NCBI GenBank assembly: GCA_934376955.1
Contig: CAKRPJ010000015.1
Location: 1 to 55,009 of the forward strand
Direction: 5' to 3'
DNA length: 55,009 bases
From: CAKRPJ01 sp934376955
GTDB lineage: Bacteria > Bacillota > Clostridia > Lachnospirales > Lachnospiraceae
Part shown: piece after piece, positions 22,839 to 31,065 of the stretch
How the letters are laid out: every line of letters begins with the position of its first letter
Position numbering within the stretch: the first letter of the stretch is position 1
The notes under the pieces: model-generated
What the model saw: the letters and a program-made list of their open reading frames with translations, nothing else
What the model was told of the DNA's origin: nothing
The model's database searches: none
Program-made: the position numbers and the translations under genes

Positions 22839-22863
22839 CTTCATAGAAAAAAGATAGTATAAT
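22835..22863 (+). promoter_or_regulatory. pgi promoter, -35 at the edge of repeat A3
   Basis: TTTACT (22835-22840) and TATAAT (22858-22863), spaced by 17 bases. The -35 box is formed by the last bases of the family A element. Confidence 0.65.
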
Positions 22864-22900
22864 GGGCTCGAATTTATAACTATAAAGGAGGAAACCCATT

Positions 22901-24481
22901 ATGATAAACTGGAATAATCTTGATACTCTTACTTCTTATAAAAAGCTTTCCGGCGCGGCGCGGGTCGATCTCGCAAAAGCCATGGCTGGTGAGAATGGTG
23001 CAGACCGGGTAAAAAAATACAGTATCCCGATGGCAGAAGGGCTTGTATATAACTTCGCCTCCAAGCAGGTAGATGATGCACTCCTTGCAGATATGGAGGA
23101 GCTTGCAGACGAGGAACAGCTTTTAGAAAAATTTGAGGCGCTTTACAATGGAGAGCGCATCAATACAGGAGAAAACCGCCTCGTCCTTCATCACCTGACC
23201 CGCGGACAGCTGGGAGAAGCCGTGATGGCAGATGGCGTGGATAAGCGTGCCTTCTATGTTGAACAGCAGAAAAGGATCGCTGAATTTGCAGATCAGGTTC
23301 ATGCAGGAAAGATCACAAATGCAGACGGCGAGCCGTTTACAACCGTGGTTCAGATCGGTATCGGCGGAAGTGATCTTGGCCCCCGCGCCATGTACCTTGC
23401 CCTGGAAAACTGGGCAAAGAAGCATAACTGCCTGAAAATGGAAGCAAAGTTTATCAGCAATGTGGATCCGGATGATGCGGCATCTGTACTCTCATCGGTT
23501 GATGTGGCCCATTCCCTTTTTATCCTTGTCTCCAAATCAGGAACAACGCTGGAGACACTGACAAATGAATCCTTTGTAAAGGATGCATTAAAGAATGCCG
23601 GTCTCGATGCCTCCAAGCACATGATCGCAGTAACCAGTGAGACCTCCCCTCTTGCAAAAAATGACGACTACCGTGCTGCCTTCTTTATGGATGATTATAT
23701 CGGCGGCCGCTATTCCTCCACCTCGGCCGTAGGCGGAGCAGTTCTGTCCTTAGCCTTCGGCCCGCAGGTGTTTGCGGAATTTTTAGAGGGAGCCTTTGAG
23801 GAGGACAAGCTTGCGGCAAACAAGGAATTAATGAAGAATCCGGCTATGCTGGATGCGCTGATCGGTGTATATGAGCGCAACGTGCTGGGATATCCGAGCA
23901 CAGCTGTGCTTCCGTATTCTCAGGCCTTAAGCCGTTTCCCGGCACATTTACAGCAGCTTGATATGGAATCCAACGGAAAATCCGTAAATCGCTTCGGAGA
24001 ACCGGTTTCTTATGTTACAGGGCCGGTGATCTTTGGTGAACCGGGAACAAACGGACAGCATTCCTTCTACCAGCTCCTTCATCAGGGGACAGATATCGTT
24101 CCGCTCCAGTTTATCGGTTTCACCCATAACCAGATGGACACAGATGTTGTTATCCAGGGAAGCACGAGCCAGCAGAAGCTCTGTGCCAATGTGGCAGCAC
24201 AGATCGTAGCCTTTGCATGCGGAAAGTCCGATGAAAACAAAAATAAGAATTTTTCCGGCGGACGCCCCTCCAGCATCATAATCGGCCGTCAGGCAGATCC
24301 GAGAAGTGTCGGAGCACTTCTTGCCCATTTTGAAAACAAGGTAATGTTCCAGGGCTTTTTATGGAACCTGAACAGCTTTGATCAGGAGGGCGTACAGCTG
24401 GGCAAGGTGCTTGCTAAACGCGTTCTCGCCCATGAAACAGATGGTGCGCTCCGCGTATACAGCGACCTTCTGGGAATTTAA
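22901..24481 (+). CDS. pgi: glucose-6-phosphate isomerase
   Basis: A 526-residue phosphoglucose isomerase, interconverting glucose-6-phosphate and fructose-6-phosphate in glycolysis. Visible signatures: GIGGSDLGPRAMYLAL, the phosphate-binding SKSGTTLETLTN, the GGRYSSTSAVGG block with catalytic neighbours, and GEPGTNGQHSFYQLLHQG near residue 382. The start has a GGAGG site seven to nine bases upstream. It is a single gene flanked on both sides by family A repeats, and its stop codon overlaps copy A4. Confidence 0.98.
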   Translation: MINWNNLDTLTSYKKLSGAARVDLAKAMAGENGADRVKKYSIPMAEGLVYNFASKQVDDALLADMEELADEEQLLEKFEALYNGERINTGENRLVLHHLTRGQLGEAVMADGVDKRAFYVEQQKRIAEFADQVHAGKITNADGEPFTTVVQIGIGGSDLGPRAMYLALENWAKKHNCLKMEAKFISNVDPDDAASVLSSVDVAHSLFILVSKSGTTLETLTNESFVKDALKNAGLDASKHMIAVTSETSPLAKNDDYRAAFFMDDYIGGRYSSTSAVGGAVLSLAFGPQVFAEFLEGAFEEDKLAANKELMKNPAMLDALIGVYERNVLGYPSTAVLPYSQALSRFPAHLQQLDMESNGKSVNRFGEPVSYVTGPVIFGEPGTNGQHSFYQLLHQGTDIVPLQFIGFTHNQMDTDVVIQGSTSQQKLCANVAAQIVAFACGKSDENKNKNFSGGRPSSIIIGRQADPRSVGALLAHFENKVMFQGFLWNLNSFDQEGVQLGKVLAKRVLAHETDGALRVYSDLLGI

Positions 24482-24553
24482 CCGAATCAACTGCGGAGCA
24501 GTTATTCGGTTATGAGCAAGCAGCGAAGCGGATTGCGAATATCCGCTTGACCC
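24480..24553 (-). repeat. structured intergenic repeat, family A, short copy A4
   Basis: A short form with only two hairpins: AACCGAAT-AACTGC (24480-24494) with GCAGTT-ATTCGGTT (24498-24511), all paired, and AAGCGGAT (24526-24533) with ATCCGCTT (24541-24548). The two central hairpins of A1-A3 are missing. It begins within the stop codon of pgi and may serve as its 3' end structure. Confidence 0.85.
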
Positions 24554-24576
24554 GAATTAAATAAGTCCCTATAGAG

Positions 24577-24625
24577 CAAAAAAACCGTCCTGTGATCCGT
24601 CATTTAAACGGATCGCAGGGCGGTA
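24577..24625 (-). terminator. intrinsic terminator of the DtxR-family gene
   Basis: ACCG/CCTG/GATCCGT (24584-24600) pairs with ACGGATC/CAGG/CGGT (24608-24624) with few mismatches; on the reverse strand it is followed by T7 (24578-24584). Confidence 0.85.
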
Positions 24626-24639
24626 TTCTTATATTTTTG

Positions 24640-25008
24640 CTACTGATGTGCTTCGATAAAACGCTTCATTGCGGCAAAGCTTTCTTCACTCATCTGGTGT
24701 TCCATACGGCAGGCATCGTCGATCGCTGTCTTTTCGGGGATTCCGAGGGACATCAGCCATTTGGAAAGGAAGGTATGGCGTTCGTAAATGCGGAGAGCGA
24801 TCTCTGAGCCGGAAGCGGTTAACGTGATGAAACCGGCGTGGCTGATCTCAATATGCCCTTTCTCGCGTAAATTTTTCATGGCTACACTGACACTGGGTTT
24901 GGAATAGCCCATTTCAGCGGCAATATCAACAGACCGAACTACAGGAAGCTTTTTGCTTAGGATCAGTATGGTTTCCAGATAATCCTCTGCGGATTCGTTA
25001 CCACGCAT
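24640..25008 (-). CDS. DtxR/MntR family metal-dependent regulator
   Basis: A 122-residue protein of the DtxR family of Fe/Mn-activated repressors. Residues 1-65 are the winged helix (SAEDYLETILILSKKLPVVRSVDIAAEMGYSKPSVS type pattern, with VAMKNLREKGHIEIS), then the dimerisation/metal domain with ERHTFLSKWLMSLGIPEKTAIDDACRMEHQMSEES; candidate ligands are the Glu and His of ERH and the C-R-x-E-H group. It lacks the SH3-like third domain of DtxR, as MntR does. The ATG at 25008 follows GGAGGAG; longer frames extend into repeat B2. It is a good candidate regulator of the feo genes or of a manganese transporter elsewhere. Confidence 0.88.
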   Translation of the reverse strand: MRGNESAEDYLETILILSKKLPVVRSVDIAAEMGYSKPSVSVAMKNLREKGHIEISHAGFITLTASGSEIALRIYERHTFLSKWLMSLGIPEKTAIDDACRMEHQMSEESFAAMKRFIEAHQ

Positions 25009-25048
25009 ATATATATCTCCTCCAATCATTACATTTGCATCATTTAAT

Positions 25049-25150
25049 GATATCGGGGTCAGAAGCCCCCAATCTGGATGCTTGCGGATTGTTTCGTGCT
25101 GCGCACTCCCACAATCCTGCCCTATATTCGCATATCGTGGGATTAGCATC
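25049..25150 (-). repeat. dispersed intergenic repeat, family B, copy B2
   Basis: Reverse-strand counterpart of 12292-12396 (blocks CCCACGATATGCGAATAT, GGATTGTGGGAGTGCGCAG, CACGAAACAATCC, GGGGGCTTCTGACCCC). Perfect helices GGATTGT/ACAATCC and GGGG/CCCC are visible. It ends 41 bases upstream of the DtxR-family start codon, nearly the same place as B1 relative to its gene. Confidence 0.8.
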
Positions 25151-25180
25151 CCACTTTTATGCTCATATCGGGCGGGTACC

Positions 25181-25227
25181 AAGGTCCTTTACCCACCTAT
25201 GAGCAAGCTCATGTGGGTTTAGACCTT
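25181..25227. promoter_or_regulatory. long imperfect hairpin upstream of the DtxR-family gene
   Basis: AAGGTC (25181-25186), ACCCAC (25191-25196) and ATGAGC (25199-25204) pair in order with GCTCAT (25207-25212), GTGGGT (25213-25218) and GACCTT (25222-25227). About 18 base pairs with small internal loops. Role unknown; it may be part of the leader region together with B2. The remaining sequence to 25350 shows nothing recognisable. Confidence 0.55.
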
Positions 25228-25353
25228 TTACCCTGGCATCATTTAATTATACCATCTGGTTTTTTAAAAAGCAATGAACAATAGTCAAATTTCATTGATC
25301 CTCGCGTCCGGAAAAAATGTGCATTTTCAAAGAAAAGACAGCATGGTTCGGGA

Positions 25354-25382
25354 TAGACACAGAATGGAAAATATGATAAAAT
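25354..25382 (+). promoter_or_regulatory. promoter of the SPFH gene
   Basis: TAGACA (25354-25359) and TAAAAT (25377-25382) with 17 bases between, just before an AGGAGG site and start codon. Confidence 0.5.
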
Positions 25383-25409
25383 ATTAATAAAAAGATAGGA
25401 GGGTGAAGT

Positions 25410-26756
25410 ATGGGTCTTTTACAGGTTGGTGTAGGTGCATTGAACAGTGTTCTGGCAGATCAGTGGAGAGAGTATTTCTACTGTTCCGCTCTGGATGCAG
25501 ATGTATTAGTTAAAAAAGGTGAAAAAAGGACATCCAAACGCTCCTTTAATACAAAGGGGAGCGATAACCTGATCTCAAACGGTTCCATTATCGCTGTAAA
25601 CGAGGGGCAGTGTATGCTCATCGTGGAACAGGGTGCTATCGTTGAGGTCTGTGCACAGGCAGGAGAATTCGTTTTTGATTCCTCCACAGAGCCCAGTATT
25701 TTCTACGGGAACTTAAAGGAAAATATCGTTAAGAGCTTTAAGACCTTCGGTAAGAGATTTACCATGGGCGGCGAGACCGCGAAGGATCAGAGAGTCTACT
25801 TTGTTAATACAAAGGAGATCTATGGTAACAAATACGGAACAACGAATCCAGTTCCGTTCCGGGCAGTGGAACCGAATATCAATTTGGATCGTCTTGTTTC
25901 ACTCCGCTGTCACGGTGAATATGCATACCGTATCACAGATCCGATCCTGTTTTATAAGAACGTATGCGGCAATGTAGAAGGTGACTACACGAGAGACCGT
26001 ATCGATTCCCAGTTAAAGAGTGAGCTTTTAACGGCCCTTCAGCCGGCATTCGCAAAGATCTCTGATATGGGTATCCGTTATACGTCTATCCCGGGTCATA
26101 CAATGGAAGTATCCGACGCACTGAACGAGGTATTGTCTGCCCGCTGGGGTGAAAGATACGGTATTGAAATCAGTACCTTCGGCGTAAGCTCCATCCGTGC
26201 TTCCGAGGAAGACGAGAAGGCGATCAAGGAGAAGCAGGACGAAGCTTCCTATGCAGATCCCAGGCTTGCCATGGCTTTCCTGACGAAATCTCAGGGCGAA
26301 GCAATGAAAGCTGCTGCTTCCAATGAAGGCGCCGGCCCGATGATGGCCTTTGCCGGAATGAATATGGCGGCAAATGCCGGCGGCATCAACGCAAATAACC
26401 TGATGGCAATGGCACAGATGCAGAACGCACAGCAGGCTGCTCCTCAGGCAGCCCCGGCACAGGCTGCTGCTCCTTCGGCAGTAGCAGGCTGGACCTGCAA
26501 GTGCGGAGCGACCGGAAATACCGGAAAATTCTGCGTTAACTGCGGAAGTCCGAAGCCGGAGGATCCGGGCTCATGGACCTGCAGCTGCGGCGCTAAGAAC
26601 AAAGGCAAATTCTGTATGGAATGCGGAAAACCGAAGCCGGCAGGAGCACCATTATATCGATGCGATAAATGCGGCTGGGAGCCGGCAGATCCGGCACATC
26701 CGCCGAAATTCTGTCCGGAATGCGGTGATGTTTTTGACGACAATGACCTTAAATAA
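25410..26756 (+). CDS. SPFH/Band-7-like (virion core protein type, YdjI family) with C-terminal zinc ribbons
   Basis: A 448-residue cytoplasmic protein. Residues ~1-290 match the YdjI-like SPFH family (WREYFYCSALDADVLVKKGEKR, SIIAVNEGQCMLIVEQGAIVE, GEFVFDSSTEPSIF, ISTFGVSSIRASEEDEKAI). A Met/Ala/Gln-rich low-complexity linker (~300-355) follows, and then three CxC/CxxC zinc-ribbon modules: WTCKCGATGNTGKFCVNCG, WTCSCGAKNKGKFCMECG and YRCDKCGWEPAD...FCPECGD. Relatives form assemblies linked to membrane stress in Bacillus (YdjI with PspA/YdjGH), but no such partners are nearby. It stands alone with its own promoter. Confidence 0.88.
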   Translation: MGLLQVGVGALNSVLADQWREYFYCSALDADVLVKKGEKRTSKRSFNTKGSDNLISNGSIIAVNEGQCMLIVEQGAIVEVCAQAGEFVFDSSTEPSIFYGNLKENIVKSFKTFGKRFTMGGETAKDQRVYFVNTKEIYGNKYGTTNPVPFRAVEPNINLDRLVSLRCHGEYAYRITDPILFYKNVCGNVEGDYTRDRIDSQLKSELLTALQPAFAKISDMGIRYTSIPGHTMEVSDALNEVLSARWGERYGIEISTFGVSSIRASEEDEKAIKEKQDEASYADPRLAMAFLTKSQGEAMKAAASNEGAGPMMAFAGMNMAANAGGINANNLMAMAQMQNAQQAAPQAAPAQAAAPSAVAGWTCKCGATGNTGKFCVNCGSPKPEDPGSWTCSCGAKNKGKFCMECGKPKPAGAPLYRCDKCGWEPADPAHPPKFCPECGDVFDDNDLK

Positions 26757-26790
26757 AATTGATTGAAGATCAAAAGAGTTTGGACTATGC

Positions 26791-26823
26791 GGAGCCAGTT
26801 CCTGTCCGGGAGCTGGCTCCTTA
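26791..26823 (+). terminator. terminator-like hairpin after the SPFH gene
   Basis: GGAGCCAG (26791-26798) pairs with CTGGCTCC (26813-26820), with inner CC/GG pairs, but only TT follows. Confidence 0.5.
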
Positions 26824-26898
26824 CAGCTTATGTCTGACATATTGCGGCTGTATGGCGTTTGATAACGGCATCCGGACCGTGTGAAAGGGGAAATACAA

Positions 26899-28251
26899 TT
26901 GGAAACAGTGCAGTCAAAGAAAAGCAGGAGCCTGACAGAAGGATCCATAACGGGGGGCTTGATCTCCTTTGCGATCCCTTTGCTTTTCGGTCAGCTCCTG
27001 CAGCAGTGCTACAATATGGCAGATGCGTGGGTCGTTGGGAACTTCGCCAGTAATGACGCCTTTGCTGCTGTCAGTATGGCCGGTCATATCACATTCACGG
27101 TGATCGGCTTTTTTAACGGGATCGCCATCGGGGGAGGTGTGGTGATCTCGAGATATTTTGGCGCAAAGGACGAGGAAAAGCTCCGATGCGCGATCCATAC
27201 AAACTTTCTTCTCGGACTGATCTCCGGAGTGATCTCAACGATCATCGGACTATATATGGTTCCAATGATCTTAGGCTGGATGAAAACACCGGATTCTGTT
27301 ATGGGGGAAGCTCTTAACTATTTCCGTATTTATTTTGCCGGTGTTGCGACCGTCATCATGTATAACACCTGTATGTCTATCATGCGTGCGCTGGGGGACA
27401 GCGTTCGACCTCTTTATTATCTGGCAATTTCCACAGTGATCAATATTATTCTCGACCTGATCTTTGTAGTCGGGTTTGGATGGAGTGCAGCAGGCGCGGC
27501 CATCGCCACCGTGATCTCCCAGGGCATCAGTGTTCTGTTATGTATGATCCAGATGATGCGCGGCATGGACAATATGAAGATCGATTTTAAATATCAGAAA
27601 TTTGATATGGCAATGATGGGACAAGTGATCCGACAGGGAGTTCCGACCGGTATCCAAAACTGCGTGATCAGCATCGGAAACCTTGTAGTCCAGTCAAATA
27701 TCAACCTGTTTGGTGCATACGCGATCTCCGGACACGGAGCATATTCCAAGATCGAGGGACTCGTATTCCTTCCTATTTTGAGTATGTCTATGGCGCTGCC
27801 GACATTTATAAGCCAGAATCTGGGAGCAGGAGAGTATGAGCGTGCGAAAAAAGGAGCGGTGATCGGAATCCTCTCCGGAGCAGTTTTCTCCGAGGTAATC
27901 GGGATCCTTCTGTATTTTGTCTGTCCATACGTTCTCCATATCTTTGTGAACACACCGGAGGCGATCGAATTCGGAACGATCCATGGAAAGACAGTTTCTC
28001 TTTTCTTCTTCATGCTGGCCATCACCCACTGCGGCGCCGGAGCGTTAAGAGGCTGCGGCAAGGCCGTCGTTCCCATGATCGTTCTTTTAAGCTGCTGGTG
28101 CGGTGTCCGAATCCTCTATGTAACAGTAGCTCTGCGCTACTTCCCTGTGTTCCGGACGATCTCCTGGGCATATCCTTTTACATGGACGTTGAGTGCGTTT
28201 ATCCTGTGGTTTATCCTGATGCGGTTGGACTGGAAAGCAATGAAATCATAA
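26899..28251 (+). CDS. MATE family efflux transporter
   Basis: A 450-residue multidrug-and-toxin-extrusion protein with twelve predicted helices in two homologous halves; the first half opens GGLISFAIPLLFGQLLQQCYNMADAWVVGNF, the family's helix 1-2 pattern, and the second at PTGIQNCVISIGNLVVQ. Such proteins use Na+ or H+ to export cationic compounds. The TTG at 26899 is eight bases after AAAGGGG; the in-frame GTG at 26881 has no ribosome binding site. No regulator is adjacent. The substrate is not known. Confidence 0.92.
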   Translation: METVQSKKSRSLTEGSITGGLISFAIPLLFGQLLQQCYNMADAWVVGNFASNDAFAAVSMAGHITFTVIGFFNGIAIGGGVVISRYFGAKDEEKLRCAIHTNFLLGLISGVISTIIGLYMVPMILGWMKTPDSVMGEALNYFRIYFAGVATVIMYNTCMSIMRALGDSVRPLYYLAISTVINIILDLIFVVGFGWSAAGAAIATVISQGISVLLCMIQMMRGMDNMKIDFKYQKFDMAMMGQVIRQGVPTGIQNCVISIGNLVVQSNINLFGAYAISGHGAYSKIEGLVFLPILSMSMALPTFISQNLGAGEYERAKKGAVIGILSGAVFSEVIGILLYFVCPYVLHIFVNTPEAIEFGTIHGKTVSLFFFMLAITHCGAGALRGCGKAVVPMIVLLSCWCGVRILYVTVALRYFPVFRTISWAYPFTWTLSAFILWFILMRLDWKAMKS

Positions 28252-28368
28252 AACACGAGAAAGAAATGTTGCATGATTTGACAAAATATCATAGAATAGG
28301 TCTATCTGTGGCTGGGTGCCGTGTGAATGGGGCCGTCATGGAAATTACAGAATAACAGAGGAAAAATC

Positions 28369-29793
28369 ATGAAAAAGAAGAAACAGAAAAACGGGGAGTA
28401 TTCCTCACCTTATGAATTTGAGGGCAGGATCCCATTAAAAGAAGCAATTCCGCTGGGGCTTCAGCATGTGCTTGCCATGTTTGTAGGAAACCTTACTCCG
28501 CTTCTTATCATCACCAATCTTTGTGCTGCCATCGGCGGAGGAGAAGAACTGATCGCCATGCAGGTATCCTTGCTTCAGAATGCCATGCTGATCGCAGGTA
28601 TCGTTACACTGATCCAGCTCTACGCGATAGGGCCTGTCGGCGGTAAGGTTCCGATCATTATGGGAACCAGCTCCGGCTTTATCGGAGTGTTCCAGAGTAT
28701 TGCCAATGTTATGGGCGGCGGTGTCGCGGCCTATGGCGCAATGATGGGAGCTTCTGTGATCGGCGGACTGTTTGAGGGAGTGCTCGGTTTCTTTATCAGA
28801 CCGATCCGAAAGCTTCTTCCGGCTGTCGTTACGGGAACGGTGGTACTTTCCATCGGTCTGTCACTGATCGGTGTCGGTGTTTCCTCCTTTGGCGGAGGAA
28901 GTGCGGCAAAGGACTACGGTTCCGCAGAAAATCTGCTTCTTGGACTGGCTGTCCTTGTTATCATCCTGATCTTTAAGCATTATTTAAAAGGAATGGCCAG
29001 CTCCTCCTGTATCCTGTGCGGAATCATCGCCGGATATGTGATCGCTGCGGTAATGGGGCTTTTCTTAGATCATACCTTTGTGACAGCCGACGGTGTCGAG
29101 GTGACAAAGGCATGGTATCTTAACTGGTCAAAGGTCGCCGATGCCGCATGGTTTTCCTTCCCGGAATTTCTTCCGGTAAAACCGGTATTTACGGCAAAGG
29201 CCATCATCCCTGTTTTGATCATGTTTGTGGTAACTGCTGTGGAGACAGTCGGAGATATCTCCGGTGTAATGGAAGGCGGCATCGGCCGCGAAGCCACCGA
29301 TACAGAGCTTTCCGGCGGCGTGATCTGTGACGGTATCGGCTCTGCACTGGCTGCTGTGTTCGGTGTACTTCCGAATACGTCCTTCAGCCAGAATGTGGGA
29401 CTTGTAACAATGACGAAGATCGTCAATCGCTCTGCTCTTGCCTGTGGAGCTGTTTTCCTGATCGCCTGCGGGCTGTTTCCGAAGCTTGCGGCTCTGATCT
29501 CCATCATGCCGCAGAGTGTTCTGGGCGGTGCAGCCGTTATGATGTTTTCATCGATCGTTATCAGCGGGATCCAGCTTATCGTAAAAGAGCCTCTGACCGC
29601 CAGAAATATGACGATCGTTTCTGTGGCATTGGGTCTTGGATACGGGATCGGAGCAAATGGAGGTATTCTTAGTCAGCTTCCGGAGGCAGTAAGACTGATC
29701 TTTGGCGGTTCCGGCATCGTTCCGGCGGCATTAGTCGCGATGATCCTCAATGTCTGCCTGCCACGAGAGAATAAGGAGGAGCTCAAGTCTTGA
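28369..29793 (+). CDS. NCS2 family purine/xanthine (or uracil) permease
   Basis: A 474-residue membrane protein of the nucleobase:cation symporter-2 family. The N-terminal GLQHVLAMFVGNLTPLLII is the helix-1 signature; the central GTSSGFIGVFQSIANVMGGG and GVLPNTSFSQNVGLVTMTKIVNR with the QN pair, and PQSVLGGAAVMMF, are the usual substrate-site segments. The ATG at 28369 follows AGAGGAA. Context (xanthine dehydrogenase and xanthine phosphoribosyltransferase downstream) makes xanthine or another purine the likely substrate. The next gene's TTG start overlaps its stop. A TTGACA at about 28288 has no convincing -10. Confidence 0.95.
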   Translation: MKKKKQKNGEYSSPYEFEGRIPLKEAIPLGLQHVLAMFVGNLTPLLIITNLCAAIGGGEELIAMQVSLLQNAMLIAGIVTLIQLYAIGPVGGKVPIIMGTSSGFIGVFQSIANVMGGGVAAYGAMMGASVIGGLFEGVLGFFIRPIRKLLPAVVTGTVVLSIGLSLIGVGVSSFGGGSAAKDYGSAENLLLGLAVLVIILIFKHYLKGMASSSCILCGIIAGYVIAAVMGLFLDHTFVTADGVEVTKAWYLNWSKVADAAWFSFPEFLPVKPVFTAKAIIPVLIMFVVTAVETVGDISGVMEGGIGREATDTELSGGVICDGIGSALAAVFGVLPNTSFSQNVGLVTMTKIVNRSALACGAVFLIACGLFPKLAALISIMPQSVLGGAAVMMFSSIVISGIQLIVKEPLTARNMTIVSVALGLGYGIGANGGILSQLPEAVRLIFGGSGIVPAALVAMILNVCLPRENKEELKS

Positions 29794-30590
29794 TCGAGAT
29801 CGTAAACTATGTGAAACCGAAAAGCCTGAAAGAGGCATATGAACTGAACCAGAAAAAAGGGAATGCCGTTATCGGGGGCATGCTCTGGCTTAAAATGCAG
29901 AAAAAGCGCGTCGGGACAGCGATAGACCTGTCTGATCTCGGACTGGATACCATCGAGGAGGTTCCGGGGGGATACCGGATCGGAGCCATGGTGACCCTCA
30001 GACAGCTTGAACAGCATGAAGGACTGAATCGGATGACTGAGGGAGCGGCAAGAGAGAGCGTAAGACACATTGTCGGAGTCCAGTTTAGGAATCTGGCAAC
30101 GGTGGGCGGAAGCATTTTCGGCCGCTACGGCTTTTCTGATGTCCTGACCTTCTTTATGGCTGTCGGAGCCAGTGTAGAGCTGTATCAGGGGGGAACGGTG
30201 TCTATAGAGAAATTTGTCAGCATGCCGTATGACAGAGATATCCTGACCCATGTATTTGTTCCTATTGAAAAGATGAAGGCAGTTTATCTCTCTCAAAGAA
30301 ATACAAAGACAGATTTCCCTGTTCTGACCTGCTGTGCGGTCAAGACAGAGACAGGGCTCAGGATCGCCATCGGAGCCCGTCCGATGCCGACAGTCTGTTT
30401 TCATGATGAAAAGGGGCTTCTTGCATCCGGGATCCATGAAGAAAGTGCAAAAGCCATGGGAGAGTATGTAAAGGAAAACCTTGTAACGGGAAGCAACCTG
30501 AGAGGCAGCAGCGAATACAGAAGTCTTTTAAGCTCTGTTTTGGTAAGACGTTCCCTTTTACAGATCGCGGAAATGGAAAAGGAGGGATGA
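29790..30590 (+). CDS. xdhB: xanthine dehydrogenase, FAD-binding subunit
   Basis: A 266-residue medium (FAD) subunit of a molybdenum hydroxylase, passing electrons from the iron-sulfur subunit to NAD+ or another acceptor. The FAD-binding loop VQFRNLATVGGSIFGRYGFSD (around residue 95-115) and the N-terminal VIGGMLWL correspond to the PCMH-type fold, with the CO dehydrogenase flavoprotein C-terminal domain after residue 170. The TTG start overlaps the upstream TGA by four bases (TTGA) with GGAGGAG before it, so translation is coupled to the permease. It is shorter than many (~290) but complete. Confidence 0.93.
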   Translation: MIEIVNYVKPKSLKEAYELNQKKGNAVIGGMLWLKMQKKRVGTAIDLSDLGLDTIEEVPGGYRIGAMVTLRQLEQHEGLNRMTEGAARESVRHIVGVQFRNLATVGGSIFGRYGFSDVLTFFMAVGASVELYQGGTVSIEKFVSMPYDRDILTHVFVPIEKMKAVYLSQRNTKTDFPVLTCCAVKTETGLRIAIGARPMPTVCFHDEKGLLASGIHEESAKAMGEYVKENLVTGSNLRGSSEYRSLLSSVLVRRSLLQIAEMEKEG

Positions 30591-30594
30591 GAAG

Positions 30595-31065
30595 ATGTAT
30601 ATAGAATTATGGATCAACGGAAAGAAAACAGGAGCGGAGATCGCCCCGGATCTGCTTCTCATCGATTTCCTGAGGGGACAGGGCTGCTTTAGCGTAAAGA
30701 GAGGCTGTGAAACCTCAAGCTGCGGTCTCTGCACCGTATTCCTTGATGAAAAACCGGTACTCTCCTGCAGCGTTCTGGCAGCAAGAGCAGCCGGAGGACA
30801 TGTAGTAACCTTAGAGGGACTTCAAGAGGAGGCCGAGGGCTTCGGCGCCTATATTGCCGATCAGGGAGCAGAGCAGTGCGGCTTCTGCAATCCCGGCTTT
30901 ATGATGAATGCGATCGCCATGTTCAGGGAGAATCCGGATCCTACCGATGACGAGATCCGGGAATATCTGGCGGGTAATTTATGCCGCTGCTCCGGCTATG
31001 AGGGGCAGCTTCGCGGGATCCGCTCTTACCTTGCCTATAAAAAAGGAAAGGGGGAAAATAAATAG
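30595..31065 (+). CDS. xdhC: xanthine dehydrogenase, [2Fe-2S] subunit
   Basis: A 156-residue small subunit carrying two [2Fe-2S] clusters. The plant-ferredoxin-like cluster ligands are in KRGCETSSCGLCTVFLDEKPVLSC, the second cluster in EQCGFCNPGFM and LCRCSGYEG. It transfers electrons from the molybdenum centre to FAD. The gene begins four bases after xdhB and its stop overlaps the GTG of xdhA by one base; the three subunits are thus one translation unit. Confidence 0.96.
   Translation: MYIELWINGKKTGAEIAPDLLLIDFLRGQGCFSVKRGCETSSCGLCTVFLDEKPVLSCSVLAARAAGGHVVTLEGLQEEAEGFGAYIADQGAEQCGFCNPGFMMNAIAMFRENPDPTDDEIREYLAGNLCRCSGYEGQLRGIRSYLAYKKGKGENK

Noticed and set aside
25009..25182. Longer N-terminus for the DtxR-family protein
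   Set aside because: The extra codons lie in repeat B2; family members start near MRGNESAEDYL, and GGAGGAG precedes the ATG at 25008.
28252..28368. Purine or guanidine riboswitch upstream of the NCS2 permease
   Set aside because: The gap is only 117 bases and none of the conserved purine or guanidine riboswitch core motifs is visible.
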